Shown in pieces: positions 51,809 through 62,046 of a stretch of DNA of 64,000 bases. The position numbers and the translations under genes are program-made. The stretch is from positions 28,126,501 through 28,190,500 of the forward strand of contig NC_079886.1 in the NCBI RefSeq assembly GCF_029227915.1. Direction: 5' to 3'. How positions within the stretch are numbered: position 1 is the first letter of the stretch; each line of letters begins with the position of its first letter. The notes beneath the pieces were generated by a model. It saw only the letters and a program-made list of their open reading frames with translations, searched no databases and was not told where the DNA came from. This DNA comes from Hydractinia symbiolongicarpus (lineage: Eukaryota; Cnidaria; Hydrozoa; Anthoathecata; Hydractiniidae).

Positions 51809-53647
51809 ATGACAAGCATTACTGATAATAAAAAGTTCTGGAAGTCTGTCAAGCCATTGTTTTCAAACGTTAGTTATAACACCAACAAAATTATCTTAAT
51901 CGAGAAAGAAAAGATAATCACCGACGAACAAAAATTATGCAAAATCTTCAATGAATATTACACCAACATCACGAAAAATTTACCAATCAAACCAAACGAT
52001 GATACACATACAGCAACCATTCACGATGCAATCCACTCGTATACTAATCACATCAGTATTTTGAAAATTCGTGAAAATGTGGGTTATGATGAAAAGTTCT
52101 ATTTTTCGCTGGTTGAACAGCCTGATGTTCTCAAAGTCATCAAAGACATGGATGCAAAGAAATCTTCTGTTAGTGGTGATTTTCCAGTTTTTATGTTGAA
52201 AAAGTTTATTCATATCTTTGTTCCTATCCTCACTAATATTATAAATTTTTGTTTACAGTCTAATATTTTTCCTGATGATTTAAAACTTGCAGAGGTTATA
52301 CCTGTTTTTAAGAAGGATGACTGTAATGATAAGGAGAACTATAGACCTGTTAGCTTGCTTCCCTGTTTATCAAAGGTTTTTGAAAGAATTATTCTTAATC
52401 AAATGCACACTTTTATGCATGACAAACTCAGCCCTCATCTATCAGGCTTCAGAAAGGGTTATAATACACAATATGCTCTCATTCGAATGATTGAACAATG
52501 GAAAAGCACACTTGATAATAAGGGTGTAGTTGGAGCAGTGCTAATGGACCTTTCAAAAGCTTTTGATACTATCAACCATGATTTGCTTATTGCAAAGCTG
52601 CATGCCTATGGTTTTTCTGAATCTTCTTTATTATTTATTCACTCATACTTGAAAAATCGTTTTCAGAGAACCAGAATAAATTCTTCTTTTAGCGAATGGC
52701 TTCCTCTTCAAGTTGGAGTTCCACAAGGATCAATCTTAGGACCTCCTTTCTTCAATTATTCTATAAACGATTTATTCTGGTTCATTATTCAATCATCCCT
52801 TTGTAACTTTGCAGATGATAACACCTTATATGCTTGTGAAAATTCATTAGAAGATGTAAAACAAACACTGCTTACTAATCTGGTCATAGTTAATAATTGG
52901 TTTTATGAAAATTACTTAGCAATAAATTTGAAAAAGTATCAATATATTGTATTAGGTCATCACGATGAAAGTTTGATATTTAACCATTTGAAAATTGCGT
53001 GTAAATCGTCTGTAGTGCTTCTTGGTGTTACAATTGACTCGAGACTAAACTTTCATTCGCATGTCAAAAACATCTGTAATAAGGCTAGTAGGAAACTCAA
53101 CGTGCTTCAAAGGATATCTTCCTTTTTGACACCCAAGATGAACTTTTTTTTCTTCAATTCATTTATTTTGTCTCAGTTTTCTTACTGTCCCTTAGTATGG
53201 ATGTTTTGTGGAAAAGTTGCGAATAATCGAATCAATCGTATTCATGAACGTTGTCTAAGAATCATACAGGACGATATAAATGGCAGTTACGATGAACTTT
53301 TATCTTTATGTAATGTTAAAAATATTCACATCATCAATTTACAGAATTTAATGAAAGAGGTTTACAAATTTTTAAATGGATTGTCACCTCTATATATGAA
53401 CGAGATATTTTCTGTTAGGGAAAACAGGTACAACCTTCGTTGCTTTAATTTGATCAGGCGACCAACTTGTCGGACAACGTACTATGGCTTAAATACTTTA
53501 TCAAATATTGCAGGGAAGCTATGGATATCTGTGCCTGACGCTACAAAGAATGCTCCTTCTCTCGAAGCCTTCCGTAGCTCAATAAAATTTTGGGAAGGTG
53601 ATGTTTGCACCTGTAAAATATGCATGGATATACCATACATATTTTAA
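51809..53647 (+). CDS. LINE reverse transcriptase (ORF2 C-terminal part), copy 1
   Basis: An open frame of 612 codons. RT landmarks in order: NYRPVSLL at residues 177-184, LSGFRKG at 211-217, motif A MDLSKAFDT at 246-254 with Asp247, motif B GVPQGSILGP at 303-312, motif C FADDN at 334-338 with Asp336 and Asp337, and the thumb region after about 400. A short Cys cluster (CTCKIC, 600-605) closes the protein, as in many CR1/Jockey-like ORF2 proteins. The methionine at 51809 is only the first ATG after the amber codon; the original protein started far upstream. After motif B the usual LLFN-type stretch reads PFFNYS, which is unusual. In this copy residues 445-449 read NFFFF where copy 2 has KRFLF. 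RT would copy element RNA at a nicked chromosomal target, but without the endonuclease half autonomous activity is unlikely. Confidence 0.85.
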   Translation: MTSITDNKKFWKSVKPLFSNVSYNTNKIILIEKEKIITDEQKLCKIFNEYYTNITKNLPIKPNDDTHTATIHDAIHSYTNHISILKIRENVGYDEKFYFSLVEQPDVLKVIKDMDAKKSSVSGDFPVFMLKKFIHIFVPILTNIINFCLQSNIFPDDLKLAEVIPVFKKDDCNDKENYRPVSLLPCLSKVFERIILNQMHTFMHDKLSPHLSGFRKGYNTQYALIRMIEQWKSTLDNKGVVGAVLMDLSKAFDTINHDLLIAKLHAYGFSESSLLFIHSYLKNRFQRTRINSSFSEWLPLQVGVPQGSILGPPFFNYSINDLFWFIIQSSLCNFADDNTLYACENSLEDVKQTLLTNLVIVNNWFYENYLAINLKKYQYIVLGHHDESLIFNHLKIACKSSVVLLGVTIDSRLNFHSHVKNICNKASRKLNVLQRISSFLTPKMNFFFFNSFILSQFSYCPLVWMFCGKVANNRINRIHERCLRIIQDDINGSYDELLSLCNVKNIHIINLQNLMKEVYKFLNGLSPLYMNEIFSVRENRYNLRCFNLIRRPTCRTTYYGLNTLSNIAGKLWISVPDATKNAPSLEAFRSSIKFWEGDVCTCKICMDIPYIF

Positions 53648-53756
53648 CTTTACTTATTTATTTATTTTTCTTATTTTTTATCGCTGTTTGCCTTGTTTTA
53701 CGTTTTGTTGTCGATTTAAATTAGTTATTTAAATACTATTGTATCTATCGACGTTA

Positions 53757-53762
53757 AATAAA
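53757..53762 (+). promoter_or_regulatory. Polyadenylation signal AATAAA of LINE copy 1
   Basis: AATAAA lies 110 bases after the RT stop and about 20 bases before the 3' end (AAATCAAATC then a run of A). The position suits the 3' end of LINE RNA. The 3' UTR (53648-53783) is otherwise AT-rich with TTTATTTATTTATTTTTC near its start. Confidence 0.7.
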
Positions 53763-53783
53763 GAGAAAATCAAATCAAAAAAA

Positions 53784-56700
53784 TTTTGATGAGACGCTGA
53801 ATAAAAGGAGTTTAATCGCCGGCAAACGAAAACCCGCGATTTACCCTAAATCCCAGAACCGGCCGTTATAGTCGAATGTATACAAAGAAAGTACGCAGGG
53901 AATAAACTCATTTCCCGAACGATTCTTTAAATTATATTTTCACCACTAAAACGCATGAGTCTTGTAGTTTTCAAAAATGATTTCATTTTTGATGAGACGC
54001 TGAATAAAAGGAGTTTAATCGCCGGCAAACGAAAACCCGCGATTTCCCGTAAATCCCGGGCTTGGCCCGTATAGTCGAATGTATACAAAGAAAGTACCCA
54101 GGGAGTAAACTCATTTCCCGAACGATTTTTTAAATTATTTTTTTACCACTAAGACGCATGAGATTTGTAGTTTTCAAAACTGATTTCATTTTTGATGAGA
54201 CGATGAATAAAAGGAGTTTAATCTCCGGCAAACGAAAACCCGCGATTTACCCTAAATCCCGGAACCGGCCGGTATAGTCGAATGTATACAAAGAAAGTAC
54301 GCAGGGAATAAACTCATTTCCCGAACGATTCTTTAAATTATATTTTCACCACTAAAACGCATGAGTGTTGTAGTTTTCAAAAATGATTTCATTTTTGATG
54401 AGACGCTGAATAAAAGAAGTTTAATCGCCGGCAAACGAAAACCCGCAATTTCCCGTAAATCCCGGGCTTGGCCCGTATAGTCGAATGTATACAAAGAAAG
54501 TACCCAGGGAGTAAACTCATTTCCCGAACGATTTTTAAATTATTTTTTTACCACTAAGACGCATGAGACTTGTAGTTTTCAAATATGATTTCATTTTTGA
54601 TGAGACGCTGAATAAAAGGAGTTTAATCGCCGGCAAACGAAAACCCGCGATTTCCCGTAAATCCCGGGCTTGGCCCGTATAGTCGAATGTATACAAAGAA
54701 AGTACCCAGGGAGTAAACTCATTTCCCGAACGATTTTTTAAATTATTTTTTTACCACTAAGACGCATGAGACTTGTAGTTTTCAAATATGATTTCATTTT
54801 TGATGAGACGCTGAATAAAAGGAGTTTAATCGCCGGCAAACGAAAACCCGCGATTTCCCGTAAATCCCGGACTCGGCCTGTATAGTCAAAAGTATACAAA
54901 GAAAGTACCCAGGGAGTAAACTCATTTCCCGAACGATTCTTTAAATCATTTTTCCACCACTAAAACGCATAAGACTTGTAGTTTTGAAAACTGATTTCAT
55001 TTTTGATGAGACGATGAATAAAAGGAGTTTAATCTCCGGCAAACGAAAACCCGCGATTTACCCTAAATCCCGGAACCGGCCGGTATAGTCGAATGTATAC
55101 AAAGAAAGTACGCAGGGAATAAACTCATTTTCCGAACGATTCTTTAAATTATATTTTCACCACTAAAACGCATGAGTTTTGTAGTTTTCAAAAATGATTT
55201 CATTTTTGATGAGACGCTGAATAAAAGAAGTTTAATCGCCGGCAAACGAAAACCCGGGAATTCCCGTAAATCCCGGGCTTGACCCGTATAGTCAAATGTA
55301 TAGAAAGAAAGTAAACTGGGAGTAAACTCATTTCCCGAACGATTCTTTAAATTATTTTTCACCACTAAAACGCATGAGTGTTGTAGTTTTCAAAAATGAT
55401 TTCATTTTTGATGAGACGCTGAATAAAAGAAGTTTAATCGCCGGCAAACGAAAACCCGTGATTTCCCGTAAATCCCGGGCTTGGCCCGTATAGTCGAATG
55501 TATACAAAGAAAGTACCCAGCGAGTAAACTCATTTCCTGAACGATTTTTAAATTATTTTTTTACCACTAAGACGCATGAGACTTGTAGTTTTCAAATATG
55601 ATTTCATTTTTGATGAGACGCTGAATAAAAGGAGTTTAATCGCCGGCAAACGAAAACCCGCGATTTCCCGTAAATCTTGGGTTTGGCCCGTATAGTCGAA
55701 TGTATACAAAGAAAGTACCCAGGGAGTAAACTCATTTCCCGAACGATTTTTTAAATTATTTTTTTACCACTAAGACGCATGAGACATGTAGTTTTCAAAT
55801 ATGATTTCATTTTTGATGAGACGATGAATAAAAGGTGTTTAATCGCCGGCAAACGAAAACCCGCGATTTCCCGTAAATCCCGGACTCGGCCCGTATAGTC
55901 AAAAGTATACAAAGAAAGTACCCAGGGAGTAAACTCATTTCCCGAACGATTCTTTAAATCATCTTTCCACCACTAAAACGCATAAGACTTGTAGTTTTGA
56001 AAACTGATTTCATTTTTGATGAGACGATGAATAAAAGGAGTTTAATCTCCGGAAACGAAAACCCGCGATTTACTCTAAATCCCGGAACCGGCCGGTATAG
56101 TCGAATGTTTACAAAGAAAGTACGCAGGGAATAAACTCATTTCCCGAACGATTCTTTAAATTATATTTTCACCACTAAAACGCATGAGTCTTGTAGTTTT
56201 CAAAAATGATTTTATTTTTGATGAGACGCTGAATAAAAGAAGTTTAATCGCCGGCAAACAAAAACCCGCGATTTCCCGTAAATCCCGGGCTTGGCCCGTA
56301 TAGTCGAATGTATACAAAGAAAGTACCCAGGGAGTAAACTCATTTCCCAAACGATTTTATAAATTATTTTTTTACCACTAAGACGCATGAGACTTGTAGT
56401 TTTCAAAAATGATTTCATTTTTGATGAGACGCTGAATAAAAGGAGTTTAATCGCCGGCAAAGGAAAACCCGCGATTTCCCGTAAATCCCGGACTCGGCCC
56501 GTATAGTCAAAAGTATACAAAGAAAGTACCCAGGGAGTAAACTCATTTCCCGAACGATTCTTTAAATTATTTTTTCAACACTAAAACGCATGAGACTTAT
56601 AGTTTTCAAAACTGATTTCATTTTTGATGAGACGCTGAATAAAAGGAGTTTAATCGCCGGCAAACGAAAACCCGCGCTTTCCCGTATATCCCGGACTCGG

Positions 56701-59465
56701 CCCGTATAGTCGAATGTATACAAAGAAAGTACCCAGGGAGTAAACTCATTTTCCGAACGATTTTTTAAATTATTTTTTCACCACTAAAACGCATGAGACT
56801 TGTAGTTTTCAAAAATGATTTCATTGTTGATGAGACGCTGAATAAAAAGAGTTTAATCGCCGGCAAACGAAAACCCGGGAGTTCCCGTAAATCCCGGGCT
56901 TGACCCGTATAGTCGAATGCATAGAAAGAAAGTACCCAGGGAGTAAACTCATTTCCCGAACGATTTTTAAATTATTTTTTTACCACTAAGACGCATGAGA
57001 CTTGTAGTTTTCAAATATGATTTCATTTTTGATGAGACGCTGAATAAAAGGAGTTTAATCGCCGGCAAACGAAAACCCGCGATTTCCCGTAAATCTTGGG
57101 TTTGGCCCGTATAGTCGAATGTATACAAAGAAAGTACCCAGGGAGTAAACTCATTTCCCGAACGATTTTTTAAATTATTTTTTTACCACTAAGACGCATG
57201 AGACATGTAGTTTTCAAATATGATTTCATTTTTGATGAGACGATGAATAAAAGGTGTTTAATCGCCGGCAAACGAAAACCCGCGATTTCCCGTAAATCCC
57301 GGACTCGGCCCGTATAGTCAAAAGTATACAAAGAAAGTACCCAGGGAGTAAACTCATTTCCCGAACGATTCTTTAAATCATCTTTCCACCACTAAAACGC
57401 ATAAGACTTGTAGTTTTGAAAACTGATTTCATTTTTGATGAGACGATGAATAAAAGGAGTTTAATCTCCGGAAACGAAAACCCGCGATTTACTCTAAATC
57501 CCGGAACCGGCCGGTATAGTCGAATGTTTACAAAGAAAGTACGCAGGGAATAAACTCATTTCCCGAACGATTCTTTAAATTATATTTTCACCACTAAAAC
57601 GCATGAGTCTTGTAGTTTTCAAAAATGATTTTATTTTTGATGAGACGCTGAATAAAAGAAGTTTAATCGCCGGCAAACAAAAACCCGCGATTTCCCGTAA
57701 ATCCCGGGCTTGGCCCGTATAGTCGAATGTATACAAAGAAAGTACCCAGGGAGTAAATTCATTTCCCAAACGATTTTATAAATTATTTTTTTACCACTAA
57801 GACGCATGAGACTTGTAGTTTTCAAAAATGATTTCATTTTTGATGAGACGCTGAATAAAAGGAGTTTAATCGCCGGCAAAGGAAAACCCGCGATTTCCCG
57901 TAAATCCCGGACTCGGCCCGTATAGTCAAAAGTATACAAAGAAAGTACCCAGGGAGTAAACTCATTTCCCGAACGATTCTTTAAATTATTTTTTCAACAC
58001 TAAAACGCATGAGACTTATAGTTTTCAAAACTGATTTCATTTTTGATGAGACGCTGAATAAAAGGAGTTTAATCGCCGGCAAACGAAAACCCGCGCTTTC
58101 CCGTATATCCCGGACTCGGCCCGTATAGTCGAATGTATACAAAGAAAGTACCCAGGGAGTAAACTCATTTTCCGAACGATTTTTTAAATTATTTTTTCAC
58201 CACTAAAACGCATGAGACTTGTAGTTTTCAAAAATGATTTCATTGTTGATGAGACGCTGAATAAAAAGAGTTTAATCGCCGGCAAACGAAAACCCGGGAG
58301 TTCCCGTAAATCCCGGGCTTGACCCGTATAGTCGAATGCATAGAAAGAAAGTACCCAGGGAGTAAACTCATTTCCCGAACGATTTTTTAAATTATTTTTT
58401 CACCACTAAAACGCATAAGACTTGTAGTTTTCAAAAATGATTTCATTTTTGATGAGACGCTGAATAAAAGGAGTTTAATCGCCGGCAAACGAAAACCCGC
58501 GCTTTCCCGTATATCCCGGACTCGGCCCGTATAGTCGAATGTATACAAAGGAAGTACCCAGGGAGTAAACCCATTTTCCGAACGATTTTTTAAATTATTT
58601 TTTCACCACTAAAACGCATGAGACTTGTAGTTTTCAAAAATGATTTCATTTTTGATGAGACGCTGAATAAAAAGAGTTTAATCGCCGGCAAACGAAAACC
58701 CGGGAGTTCCCGTAAATCCCGGGCTTGACCCGTATAGTCGAATGTATAGAAAGAAAGTACCCAGGGAGTAAACTCATTTCCCGAACGATTTTTTAAATTA
58801 TTTTTTTACCACTAAGACGCATGAGACTTGTAGTTTTCAAAAATGATTTCATTTTTGATGAGACGCTGAATAAAAGGAGTTTAATCGCCGGCAAACGAAA
58901 ACCCGCGATTTCCCGTAAATCCCGGACTCGGCCCGTATAGTCAAAAGTATACAAAGAAAGTACCCAGGGAGTAAACTCATTTCCCGAACGATTTTTTAAA
59001 TTATTTTTTTACCACTAAGACGCATAAGACTTGTAGTTTTCAAAAATGATTTCATTTTTGATGAGACGCTGAATAAAAGGAGTTTAATCGCCGGCAAACG
59101 AAAACCCGCGATTTCCCGTAAATCCCGGACTCGGCCCGTATAGTCAAAAGTATACAAAGAAAGTACCCAGGGAGTAAACTCATTTCCCGAACGATTCTTT
59201 AAATTATTTTTTCACCACTAAAACGCATGAGACTTATAGTTTTTAAAACTGATTTCATTTTTGATGAGACGCTGAATAAAAGGAGTTTAATCGCCGGTAA
59301 ACGAAAACCCGGGAATTCCCGTATATCCCGGACTCAGCCCGTATAGTCGAATGTATACAAAGAAAGTACGCAGGGAATAAACTCATTTCCCGAACGATTC
59401 TTTAAATTATATTTTCACCACTAAAACGCATGAGTCTTGTAGTTTTCAAAAATGATTTCATTTTT
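53784..59465 (-). repeat. Satellite array, segment C (between the two LINEs)
   Basis: About 28 monomers in the same orientation as segment B. The first monomer begins in mid-unit, at TTTTGATGAGACG, and continues the monomer interrupted by LINE copy 1. I see no gene. Frames of 64-102 codons on the - strand at 55144-55365, 56156-56520 and 57575-57939 are satellite by-products that repeat with the local HOR. Confidence 0.96.
55535..58372 (-). repeat. Higher-order repeat of 7 monomers (1419 bp), two copies
   Basis: AAATCTTGGGTTTGGCCCG lies near 55672 and 57091. GAGACATGTAG, GGTGTTTAATCG, CTCCGGAAACG, a GCAAAGGAAAACC variant and TCATTGTTGATG each recur at 1419 bp. The copies end at about 56953 and 58372. 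The period equals that of the 7-mer in segment A, but the monomer subfamilies differ. It is therefore a separate amplification. Confidence 0.83.
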
Positions 59466-60011
59466 ATCATAATTATGGGTGATTTAAACATGGAAATAAG
59501 TGACACAGATTTCGAAAACTTCATTTCAACATACGACCTCCATAGACTAATCAAATCACCAACCTGCTTTAAGTCAAGTACTTCGCCTTCTTGCATTGAT
59601 CACATATTAACAAATCAACCAAATTTCTTTAAAAATAGTGTAACAATCGAAACTGGCATATCAGATTGGCATTTATTTGTTGGAAGTGTGATGAGAATGA
59701 ACGTGATTAAAGGCGACCCAATTGTGAAACACTACAGAAATTACAACAAAATTGACTACTTTGATTTTGAAAGAACATTATCAATGAACTTTTTGAAATT
59801 ACTTGAGAACAATTACGACTTTAACCAATTCAATTTATGCATCACGTCTACGCTAAACCGTTTTGCACCATTGAAAAAGAAAATACTAAGATTCAATAAC
59901 GCACCTTTTATCACCAAGGAGCTTCGCAAAGCTATTATGCACAGATCCAAACTTCGTCGCATATATAACAAATCACGATCAAAAGAAAATTGGTCCAACT
60001 TCACTAGATAG
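59466..60011 (+). pseudogene. LINE endonuclease domain, C-terminal fragment (copy 2)
   Basis: Equivalent of 51203-51748. It has the same satellite-derived ATG (59430), the same GDLN, CIDHILTN and SDWH motifs and the same terminal TAG. One residue differs: the codon at 59859-59861 is CGT (Arg) in TLNRFAP, where copy 1 has CAT (His). A G-to-A transition at a CpG (CCG to CCA) in copy 1 would explain this and suggests that copy 2 keeps the older state. The N-terminal half of the nuclease is absent, so it is not expected to be active. Confidence 0.85.
60009..60011 (+). other. In-frame amber codon splitting ORF2 (copy 2)
   Basis: TAG at the same place as 51746-51748, again followed in frame by the linker and RT. 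Its presence in both copies dates the nonsense change to before the duplication. It may also have been carried by the parent element. Confidence 0.8.
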
Positions 60012-60071
60012 AGAAACTACTGTGTTTCCTTATTACGAAAAACCAGACGTTCGTATTTCAAGGGTTTACGT

Positions 60072-61910
60072 ATGACAAGCATTACTGATAATAAAAAGTT
60101 CTGGAAGTCTGTCAAGCCATTGTTTTCAAACGTTAGTTATAACACCAACAAAATTATCTTAATCGAGAAAGAAAAGATAATCACCGACGAACAAAAATTA
60201 TGCAAAATCTTCAATGAATATTACACCAACATCACGAAAAATTTACCAATCAAACCAAACGATGATACACATACAGCAACCATTCACGATGCAATCCACT
60301 CGTATACTAATCACATCAGTATTTTGAAAATTCGTGAAAATGTGGGTTATGATGAAAAGTTCTATTTTTCGCTGGTTGAACAGCCTGATGTTCTCAAAGT
60401 CATCAAAGACATGGATGCAAAGAAATCTTCTGTTAGTGGTGATTTTCCAGTTTTTATGTTGAAAAAGTTTATTCATATCTTTGTTCCTATCCTCACTAAT
60501 ATTATAAATTTTTGTTTACAGTCTAATATTTTTCCTGATGATTTAAAACTTGCAGAGGTTATACCTGTTTTTAAGAAGGATGACTGTAATGATAAGGAGA
60601 ACTATAGACCTGTTAGCTTGCTTCCCTGTTTATCAAAGGTTTTTGAAAGAATTATTCTTAATCAAATGCACACTTTTATGCATGACAAACTCAGCCCTCA
60701 TCTATCAGGCTTCAGAAAGGGTTATAATACACAATATGCTCTCATTCGAATGATTGAACAATGGAAAAGCACACTTGATAATAAGGGTGTAGTTGGAGCA
60801 GTGCTAATGGACCTTTCAAAAGCTTTTGATACTATCAACCATGATTTGCTTATTGCAAAGCTGCATGCCTATGGTTTTTCTGAATCTTCTTTATTATTTA
60901 TTCACTCATACTTGAAAAATCGTTTTCAGAGAACCAGAATAAATTCTTCTTTTAGCGAATGGCTTCCTCTTCAAGTTGGAGTTCCACAAGGATCAATCTT
61001 AGGACCTCCTTTCTTCAATTATTCTATAAACGATTTATTCTGGTTCATTATTCAATCATCCCTTTGTAACTTTGCAGATGATAACACCTTATATGCTTGT
61101 GAAAATTCATTAGAAGATGTAAAACAAACACTGCTTACTAATCTGGTCATAGTTAATAATTGGTTTTATGAAAATTACTTAGCAATAAATTTGAAAAAGT
61201 ATCAATATATTGTATTAGGTCATCACGATGAAAGTTTGATATTTAACCATTTGAAAATTGCGTGTAAATCGTCTGTAGTGCTTCTTGGTGTTACAATTGA
61301 CTCGAGACTAAACTTTCATTCGCATGTCAAAAACATCTGTAATAAGGCTAGTAGGAAACTCAACGTGCTTCAAAGGATATCTTCCTTTTTGACACCCAAG
61401 ATGAAGCGTTTTCTCTTCAATTCATTTATTTTGTCTCAGTTTTCTTACTGTCCCTTAGTATGGATGTTTTGTGGAAAAGTTGCGAATAATCGAATCAATC
61501 GTATTCATGAACGTTGTCTAAGAATCATACAGGACGATATAAATGGCAGTTACGATGAACTTTTATCTTTATGTAATGTTAAAAATATTCACATCATCAA
61601 TTTACAGAATTTAATGAAAGAGGTTTACAAATTTTTAAATGGATTGTCACCTCTATATATGAACGAGATATTTTCTGTTAGGGAAAACAGGTACAACCTT
61701 CGTTGCTTTAATTTGATCAGGCGACCAACTTGTCGGACAACGTACTATGGCTTAAATACTTTATCAAATATTGCAGGGAAGCTATGGATATCTGTGCCTG
61801 ACGCTACAAAGAATGCTCCTTCTCTCGAAGCCTTCCGTAGCTCAATAAAATTTTGGGAAGGTGATGTTTGCACCTGTAAAATATGCATGGATATACCATA
61901 CATATTTTAA
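60072..61910 (+). CDS. LINE reverse transcriptase (ORF2 C-terminal part), copy 2
   Basis: A 612-codon frame identical to that of copy 1 except at residues 445, 446 and 448, where the segment reads KRFLF. The basic KR pair before a hydrophobic stretch, in the thumb/connection part after the palm motifs, is the form I would expect in this RT family. Copy 2 therefore looks ancestral. NYRPVSLL, LSGFRKG, MDLSKAFDT, GVPQGSILGP, FADDN and the C-terminal CTCKIC are all intact. The frame has no promoter of its own in view. It lies downstream of an amber codon and of satellite, so expression would need read-through transcription from outside. Confidence 0.87.
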   Translation: MTSITDNKKFWKSVKPLFSNVSYNTNKIILIEKEKIITDEQKLCKIFNEYYTNITKNLPIKPNDDTHTATIHDAIHSYTNHISILKIRENVGYDEKFYFSLVEQPDVLKVIKDMDAKKSSVSGDFPVFMLKKFIHIFVPILTNIINFCLQSNIFPDDLKLAEVIPVFKKDDCNDKENYRPVSLLPCLSKVFERIILNQMHTFMHDKLSPHLSGFRKGYNTQYALIRMIEQWKSTLDNKGVVGAVLMDLSKAFDTINHDLLIAKLHAYGFSESSLLFIHSYLKNRFQRTRINSSFSEWLPLQVGVPQGSILGPPFFNYSINDLFWFIIQSSLCNFADDNTLYACENSLEDVKQTLLTNLVIVNNWFYENYLAINLKKYQYIVLGHHDESLIFNHLKIACKSSVVLLGVTIDSRLNFHSHVKNICNKASRKLNVLQRISSFLTPKMKRFLFNSFILSQFSYCPLVWMFCGKVANNRINRIHERCLRIIQDDINGSYDELLSLCNVKNIHIINLQNLMKEVYKFLNGLSPLYMNEIFSVRENRYNLRCFNLIRRPTCRTTYYGLNTLSNIAGKLWISVPDATKNAPSLEAFRSSIKFWEGDVCTCKICMDIPYIF

Positions 61911-62019
61911 CTTTACTTATTTATTTATTTTTCTTATTTTTTATCGCTGTTTGCCTTGTTTTACGTTTTGTTGTCGATTTAAATTAGTTATTTAAATACT
62001 ATTGTATCTATCGACGTTA

Positions 62020-62025
62020 AATAAA
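62020..62025 (+). promoter_or_regulatory. Polyadenylation signal AATAAA of LINE copy 2
   Basis: Same position relative to the 3' end as in copy 1. It is followed by GAGAAAATCAAATC and an A run before satellite resumes at 62047. The 3' UTR spans 61911-62046. Confidence 0.7.
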
Positions 62026-62046
62026 GAGAAAATCAAATCAAAAAAA

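Larger units (their letters stand above)
51203..53783 (+). mobile_element. 5'-truncated non-LTR retrotransposon (LINE), copy 1
   Basis: Non-satellite DNA of about 2581 bp starts at ATCATAATTATGGG, in the middle of an endonuclease domain. It continues through a reverse transcriptase and ends with a 3' UTR, an AATAAA signal, two AAATC units and a run of A. It is inserted in the satellite T-run: the left flank ends CATTTTT and the right flank starts TTTTGATGAG. No satellite base is lost and at most four T could be a target-site duplication. The N-terminal half of the endonuclease and any upstream ORF are absent, as is usual for incomplete target-primed reverse transcription. Element and flanking satellite lie in opposite orientation to segment A. 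The clade looks CR1/Jockey-like, but this is not verified. Confidence 0.92.
51078..59340. repeat. 8263-bp tandem unit containing a LINE, copy 1
   Basis: From GTATAGTCGAATG at 51078 the sequence runs in parallel with 59341 onward at an offset of 8263 bp through the LINE and both satellite junctions. Just left of 51078 and 59341 the two loci use different monomer variants (ATCCCAGAACCGGCC against ATCCCGGACTCAGCC). This marks the duplication joint. The unit holds one LINE and about 28 monomers. A recent unequal exchange between non-adjacent monomers is the simplest origin. Confidence 0.85.
59466..62046 (+). mobile_element. 5'-truncated non-LTR retrotransposon (LINE), copy 2
   Basis: Same truncation point, same 3' end and same satellite junctions as the element at 51203-53783. 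I could find only five base differences between the two: 51597/59860 and a cluster of four at 53143-53150/61406-61413. Identical junctions at both ends rule out independent insertion. This is a passenger copy from the 8263-bp tandem duplication. The left flank here keeps an unbroken palindrome arm (TTTTCAAAAATG) where copy 1 has TTTTTAAAAATG. Confidence 0.93.

Noticed and set aside
51980-52213. Minus-strand and alternative-frame open frames inside the LINE (51550-51741, 51980-52213, 52287-52490 and their counterparts in copy 2)
   Set aside because: They are shadows of the ORF2 coding frame, with no recognisable protein motifs.
53648-53783. A tRNA or small RNA gene in the LINE 3' UTR
   Set aside because: The segment is AT-rich with TTTATTTATTT and a poly(A) signal. 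No cloverleaf or Pol III boxes can be seen.
51203-62046. Two independent LINE insertions into the same satellite position
   Set aside because: Identical 5' truncation, identical 3' tail, the same amber codon and collinear flanking monomers show a single insertion followed by segmental duplication.
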